Assembly: GCA_023079485.1 (NCBI GenBank) | Contig: CM041115.1 | Span: 44,572,305-44,636,304, forward strand | DNA from: Archilochus colubris | Taxonomy: Eukaryota > Chordata > Aves > Apodiformes > Trochilidae | DNA length: 64,000 nt | Reading direction: 5' to 3' | Shown: positions 58,813 to 64,000 of the stretch, one piece after another | Position numbering within the stretch: the first letter of the stretch is position 1 | Layout: every line of letters begins with the position of its first letter | Program-made: the position numbers and the translations under genes | The notes under the pieces: generated by a model | What the model saw: the letters and a program-made list of their open reading frames with translations, nothing else | What the model was told of the DNA's origin: nothing | The model's database searches: none

Positions 58813-60423
58813 TCCCTAGTCAGCTTTCTGTACCATTCCAGGCCCTCAGGAACTACACCACAATAGCTGGCTTTTCTGCATTGTTGTATCTGTAAAGCAA
58901 TTTTACCATAACATTAAAAAAAGGCTGCATAGTAAGAGAGCATGTATCCTCATAGCTAGGGATGAGTAAAGTCTGCAGTGGACAAGCAGAAATATTTTCC
59001 ACTGTAATCTTGGTCCAATTGACCTCTGCTGTTACATCGAGAGGGTTAACTTTTCATTTTTCTCTCTGCCAGAAGAACTCCACAGGAAGAAGGGGAGCTT
59101 GCCACCCTTTCCACAGCTTGTCTAACACCAGAAGCAAGAAAACCCAGCAAGCACCAGGGTTCTTTGAGCCTTGGTCACTTGTGCAGAGTCATTTCATGCC
59201 TTCATTCCCCTTCTCATGTGTATGTGCCATGAAAGTCTATTATAAAGGAGACATTTGGGTTCTTCACACACTGTGTCACTGTAACTGGTAACAATTTGAA
59301 ATCATACCTGCCCACATTTGGCATTCCCCTGACACATGTACCTTTCACCAGTCCTGTTCACCAAGGCAAGAGTTTAAGGCAAAACAAACCTGTTGGCAGC
59401 CTGCAAAGCCCAGGCTGCTCCCCAGCAGCGGGTGTGTGGAGCAGTGGGAGATGATTATGGGATGGGCATGTGGGAACACATCCTATCACTGCTTCTGCCT
59501 TCAGCAGCTTCTCATCTTTGATATTCACAAAGGTGGGGGGAGCAAACAGGCTTTGGCTCCCAGAGAAAGCCACATTTATGTTACACCTCCTACTGAGACC
59601 GCAGGGTTGGTGGCAAGGGCAAGGTATTTATATACAAGCAGTGCTTGGTCATGGTGGGATGACATAGGATGTTAAGAAAATTAATCCCAAATTCCCTTCC
59701 TTTTTCTGCTTTACACTGGATTTGAAGGATCAAATTTCAGTCTTGGTGGAAATCCAGAGTAAATCTTGGTTGCAGGTGAGTTCTTTGCAATATGTAATGC
59801 AGCAGGATTTGACTTCTTAACTTACTTGAACAGACCTGGTTTGTTAAAGATGACTTTTGCACTTATTTCTTTTTGATAGCCGTATTAGAAAAATACTACA
59901 ACTTGGAGCAACAGAAGAAGCCAGAAATATACTATGTCTACTTTTGTTTATGAAACTGAATAATTCAGTTTTATTTATTTTTTATGAAGAGTCCTAACAA
60001 TTAAAAGGTCCTCAGCCTCTAAACACTTAAATTTCAGGATAATTTCACCTGTATTAATAATCCTTTTAAGTCCTGTGAGTCTATTCACCCAAAGTTATGT
60101 GCATAAGAATACCAGGCAGTAAGCACTTATTTGAAAGATCTGTTTCCAAATTTATGAAGTACATAATTGGAGAAGCCTAATTACAAATTTGAAAAAGCAC
60201 AGAAAAGAAAGATAAACACCCTACACGCAGTTATTTTCCACCATCAAAACTAAACAGTAATTGCTTCACCAATTAAAACAGAAGCTGTTTCCAAACCATT
60301 TCTCATGAACTGTTACAACTCCAAGCAACTGAGCTGAGCAGTGGAAACTGCCAGCATTCTGGAAAAACAAATCCAATTCTGTCACTATTTAAATAAATTA
60401 TTTATCGCCACTTTAGCTGGGCT

Positions 60424-60458
60424 TTTTTGTTGGTTTGTTGTTGTTGTTTGCTTTTAGT
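60424..60458. repeat. T-rich TTG repeat
   Basis: Degenerate TTG/TTTG units ending in TTTGCTTTTAG. Simple repeat. Confidence 0.85.
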
Positions 60459-60939
60459 TTTATTTCTGCTGCATCCAGAGAACGTGAGCAGCAGGATAGC
60501 ACTCAGGAGACCAGAGTCCAGCTGCCACCGGGCTGATGAGCAGCTTTTTGGGCTGGAAATGTTGTGCTTAATCCAACTGAGGAGGGAAGGCGATGGTTTT
60601 GGCTGCGGTTTGGGTGGCACTCAACATGGGCTCTGCCTAATAAAAGCACAATGTGTCCCCGGGACAACACGCTCAGCTTTCTCGCAGAGGGGGAGCCTGC
60701 TGTCTCCATGCTCAGTGCCATGCTGGAAGCAGCAGAGCCAGGAGACCAGCTGGCATTGCAGGTGGCAGCATGATGCACCCCAGGACCAGCTGCTCAGGGA
60801 GGGAGGAGAGGGAGAGCTGCCAGAACTGGCAATAACACCTTCAGGTGAAGGGAGAGTGGGGAAAAGGGAGCAATCGGCCAGCAGACACAGGTTCTTGTTA
60901 TGCAGAGTAACAACAGCTGCCAAGAAGTTCCCTCTCTGC

Positions 60940-61990
60940 AGAATCACAGAATTGGCACAGTTGGAAAAGACCACTAGGATCAACATGTCCAGCTGTCAAT
61001 ATCCTCCCCTTACACTAAAATACATAAATATATTTATCAGTATCTATATCAGCATACCCACTAGAGCATGTCCTGAAATGCTTCATCTACAGTTTCTAAA
61101 TACATCGAGGGATGTTGATTCCACCACCTCCCTGGGAAGTCTGTTCCAACACCTAACTACTCTGTAATTACTATCTTAGGAAAGAGTTTCTTCCTTAGAT
61201 CTTCTCTAAACCTCCCCTAGAGCAACTTCAGGCCATTTCCTCTAGCCCTGTCACTGGTCACTTGAGAGAAGAGGCCAGCACCCACCTCCCTACCACCTCC
61301 TTTCAGATAGCTGTAGAGAGCAGTAAGGTCTCCTTTCAGCCTCCTCTTATCCAAACTAAACATTTCCAATTCTCTCAGCCTCTTCTTGTATCTCTTCTTC
61401 TCCAGACCCTTCACCACCTCGGTTGCCCCAGGGGCACAGAACTGAACATAGCACTTGAGGTGCAGCCTCACCAGTACAAGGGCACCATCACTTCCCTTCT
61501 CCTGCTGGCCACACTGTTCCTGATATAAACCAGAATGCTGGTGGCCTTCTTGGCCAGCTGGGCATTCTGCTGGCATAGTCAGATGTCTGTCAACCAGCAC
61601 ACCCAGGTCCTTTTCTGCCTGGCAGCTTTCCAGCCATTGCTCCCCAGACTTGCAGTATTGCATGAGGATGTTGTGACCAAAGTGCAGGACCCAGCATTTG
61701 GCCTTGTTAAACCTTGTATTATTTGCCTTGGCCCACCAGTGCAGCCAGTCCACATCCCTCTGCAGAACCCTCCTACCCTTGAGCAGATCAACACTCCCAC
61801 CAGACTCAGTGTCATCTGCAAATTTACTGAGGAAGCACTCAATCCGCTCATCAAGATCATTGATAAAGATACTGAATGAGATTGTCCCCAAGACTGAGCC
61901 CTGGGGAACACCACTGGCAACTGGCTGCCAACTGGATTTAACTCCTCCCTGACCAATAATGTGCAGTATGGGGAAACCAGCTGCCCTTGG
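60940..61990 (-). mobile_element. CR1 LINE, 5'-truncated, about 1 kb
   Basis: In reverse orientation this is a CR1 copy from within the reverse-transcriptase palm to the 3' end. The 3' terminus (plus strand 60940-60985) reads AGAATCACAGAATTGGCACA then GTTGGAAAAGACCACTAGGA, the usual CR1 ending but with only one octamer-like unit. The 5' end lies near 61990, where similarity to ORF2 stops just before the GVPQGS motif. A neighbouring polypurine/poly-C tract (62125-62186) lies outside it. Subfamily cannot be assigned by eye; the 3' UTR differs in detail from the copy at 120-985, so a separate lineage or age is likely. Confidence 0.93.
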
Positions 61991-61996
61991 CACCAA
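61217..61996 (-). pseudogene. CR1 ORF2 reverse-transcriptase fragment, frameshifted
   Basis: A 259-codon open frame keeps recognisable reverse-transcriptase features: SGVPQGSVLG (residues 28-37, the conserved PQGS motif before the palm), FINDLDE, and the catalytic FADDT box (residues 59-63, corresponding to YADD). These are followed by NKAKCWVLHFGHN and AEKDLGVLVD. Between residues about 127 and 160 the peptide ([15 protein letters not shown]) is out of the normal frame: the true CR1 frame ([20 protein letters not shown]) runs in another phase there and ends in a stop. Normal frame returns at [11 protein letters not shown]. Compensating indels thus keep the frame open while scrambling the thumb region. 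The endonuclease domain and the first reverse-transcriptase motifs are missing. Not functional. Confidence 0.9.
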
Positions 61997-62124
61997 ACGA
62001 GAGAATGGCTGAGAAATTCTCCTCCTTAAACACTCTCCCCAAAAAGAGAAGAAACCCCCAGAACCAGCCTTGGAAGCATCATCTCTTTCCTACTAAGGAA
62101 GGCTGAGAACCAAGAATCATCAAA

Positions 62125-62195
62125 GAAAAAAAAAAAAAAAAAAGAAGAAGCCTCCTCCCCTTCCTCCCCCCCCCCCCCCAAAAAAAGAAAAAAAG
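62125..62195. repeat. Poly-A, purine-rich and poly-C tracts
   Basis: A run of A (62126-62143), GAAGAAG, a CCTCC block and a C14 run (62166-62179) followed by A7. Low-complexity; it creates a spurious poly-Phe/poly-Gly frame on the minus strand. Confidence 0.95.
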
Positions 62196-64000
62196 CTGCA
62201 AACAAGCAAAGAAAAACTAACAAAACAATTATCTGTGCAGTCAGGAAGGTACATGAGGTTTAGTTAAGGGGGCTGCTGTTAGGAGGAAATGGCTGGAAAG
62301 CTCACCAATGCATCCCAGGCATCTGGGACACCCATCAGTATCTCTCCAGGCCCATTCTCCACAGCAGTACAGCTGACAGTCAGAACTGTGAATCAAGAGC
62401 CAGGTAAATAAGGACCACCTGCTTTTTATGAGCTTCCTTCACTGTTATCATAAGTCATCTGCCAACATCAGCCACAAAATTAATTTTGTATTGGCTCCTT
62501 TTTAAAAATTCTGCATTTATTCATCAATTCTTCTGCTCCCCTCCATCGTACCACATGATGCTTGGGCAGGCTGTGTTCAGCTCAACAGCACAGCACCAAC
62601 ACCACCAGCACCCAGCCAAAGTGTTCCCACTGCCCCTGCCTGCACCCCTCTTGCCTAGGCTGGGCTCCATCATTTGCCTCCCTCCTGCATCCCTTGCACA
62701 GAAATGAGAAGCAAAGGTGTCTGTACCTGGCCACAGCCTTCTTCTTGTTCATTTACACCTAAAGAACACAATTTTCCCTTCCTATTTATACAAGCACAGA
62801 AAATATTCCCATATTTCCAAGGGCTTAAAAAAGCTGAGCTGTAGCTCAAACCCTTCCACAGAGTCTTCTGAGAGACTTCCAGGCTCCCTCCCACTTCTGC
62901 AGTGGCCAAGGGCTGTTGACATCTCACTGCATCTTGGTCCATGCAGTTCATGTGCAAACTGAACACCCTTTAATTGCATCTCAGTTATGCAAAATGTATT
63001 TCTGCTACAGCACTGCAGGTAGCTCTTTCCTCAGGAGCCAGATCCACAGCTGCACCGTGAATACTCCAGACGAAACAGCACACCAGACCAGGAAAATACA
63101 CTCTATCAGTGTCAGGATGGTTAAACTCCCCAGCAAACAGGGATATGCTCGAGGATGGAGAGGAGCTACAAGGTGACCTGTGACATCACTTCAACATTTT
63201 TTTGATGCAGTGTAGTAGCAGCACAAAATACCATTTACATCAATTTCCTCCTTTTTATCAGCTGAGACCATATCTGTATCATCAAATAAAGAAAACTCAG
63301 ACAACAGGGATTACCTTTCTCACCAATTTTATCAAGAGCTAGAGGCTGCTTCAACTAAACTTATGGAAAAAAAATTACAAATACTCTCATGCACACACAC
63401 TGCCAAATCCAACATTAAAAGCTAATTAATTGTTTTCCTCCTGTTTTCCCTTGTGTTTAACTCTGCTACCTTAAGGATTGGTACTACAAAACTGCAGAGA
63501 GATACTCCACTGCCCCAAAATAAAAATTCTTTTCTAGGCAACCAAATGTAACACTGACAAAAAACTGCAGGCCTGCAGCTCACTGAGGCAGCCTGAATTT
63601 CTAAGGGGACCTCAGTTCTCCAAATGGGGTCATCAAACTCAAACAGCTCCTGGCTAAAAACATGGTAATGTTCCAGGTGAAACATAAAGAAGTGGCATTC
63701 CACATCTTAACTACAATGCTCTACTCTCCCTGTAACACTAAGAGACAGGATTAGTGCCATCGCATAAACTGCTTCGAAGATGAAGGACAGATAAAGCATT
63801 GACATTTGCAGGAATCCGAGATCAACACATACCAAACCAAACAGAGCCCCTTCTCCTGGGTGGGGGCGGAGGTACAAAAGCCAAGTAAACAACTCGTTAG
63901 TCACACTGCTTCTCACCTTCTGTCTGTTGTCACAGGATGTAAGCACTTACACATCAAGTAAATGCCACGGATTTTCTCCTTCACCTCTCCTCTCTCTCCC
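62196..64000. other. Non-coding sequence, no confirmed gene
   Basis: No recognised gene or repeat. A minus-strand frame at 63707-63946 contains a hydrophobic stretch (MLYLSFIFEAVYAMALILSL) preceded by a good acceptor (TGTACCTCCGCCCCCACCCAG, intron end near 63863) and holds several CpGs, but no donor is convincing. It is noted in the findings. Confidence 0.45.

Larger units (their letters stand above)
58022..60939. other. Non-coding sequence, hairpins and A-rich tracts, no confirmed gene
   Basis: A 7-bp hairpin GTTATCC-GAG-GGATAAC lies at 58234-58250 in a CpG-richer patch (58165-58260). An A/C-rich tract lies at 58747-58800. A 46-nt minus-strand interval at 59309-59354 has a good donor (GGGCAG then GTATGATT) and an open phase TGERYMCQGNAKCGQ. 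A 246-codon plus-strand frame (60427-61167) begins here but runs into antisense CR1 and is considered spurious. Confidence 0.45.

Noticed and set aside
60427..61167. 246-codon plus-strand frame
   Set aside because: Its last third is antisense CR1 and its start is a TTG simple repeat; no homology in the remainder.
61262..61952. Plus-strand frames of 88, 114 and 84 codons
   Set aside because: Antisense shadows of the CR1 reverse-transcriptase fragment.
62026..62223. 65-codon minus-strand frame with poly-Phe and Gly runs
   Set aside because: Translation of the poly-A and poly-C tracts.

Overview
This is avian nuclear DNA, most likely from a songbird (passerine), and it looks like an intron or a gene desert. 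Three things point to this. It carries several CR1 LINEs, the main bird retrotransposon, one of them ending in the diagnostic ATTCTATG repeat tail. It carries an endogenous-retrovirus solo LTR that resembles, from memory, the zebra finch TguLTR families. And the sequence between repeats is AT-leaning and poor in CpG, with microsatellites, homopolymer runs and only short chance reading frames. I see no operons, CRISPR array, intact tRNA or rRNA gene, CpG island, or complete protein-coding gene.

Layout. Bases 120-985 hold a CR1 3' end on the plus strand. Bases 986-20350 are mostly unique sequence with two decayed MIR/L2-like tails, simple repeats and one candidate minus-strand exon (6910-7003). 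Bases 20350-21772 hold an unclassified repeat: an imperfect inverted pair about 1.2 kb apart plus a direct repeat inside the right copy. A tRNA-like A-box pair lies at 24452-24548. Bases 29422-30817 are a solo LTR on the minus strand split by a younger CR1 (30081-30383). Bases 46320-47105 are an old, diverged CR1. Bases 60940-61990 are a longer CR1 fragment on the minus strand that keeps the reverse-transcriptase FADD motif but has frameshifts. A TAGA tetranucleotide array sits at 43401-43475.

Coding potential. The only clear protein homology is to the CR1 reverse transcriptase, and it is broken. A few intervals have exon-like properties: strong acceptor and donor sites, an open phase and several CpGs. 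They are 34712-34758 with 40688-40797 on the plus strand (compatible phases), a possible 3'-terminal exon at 57861-58021 on the minus strand, and a 152-codon minus-strand frame at 45027-45485. I recognise none of these proteins. All are listed at low confidence because decoy splice-site pairs are common in vertebrate introns.

I found no convincing undescribed functional system. The items most worth a second look are the 20.4-21.8 kb inverted repeat, the CR1-in-LTR nesting, and the candidate exons.
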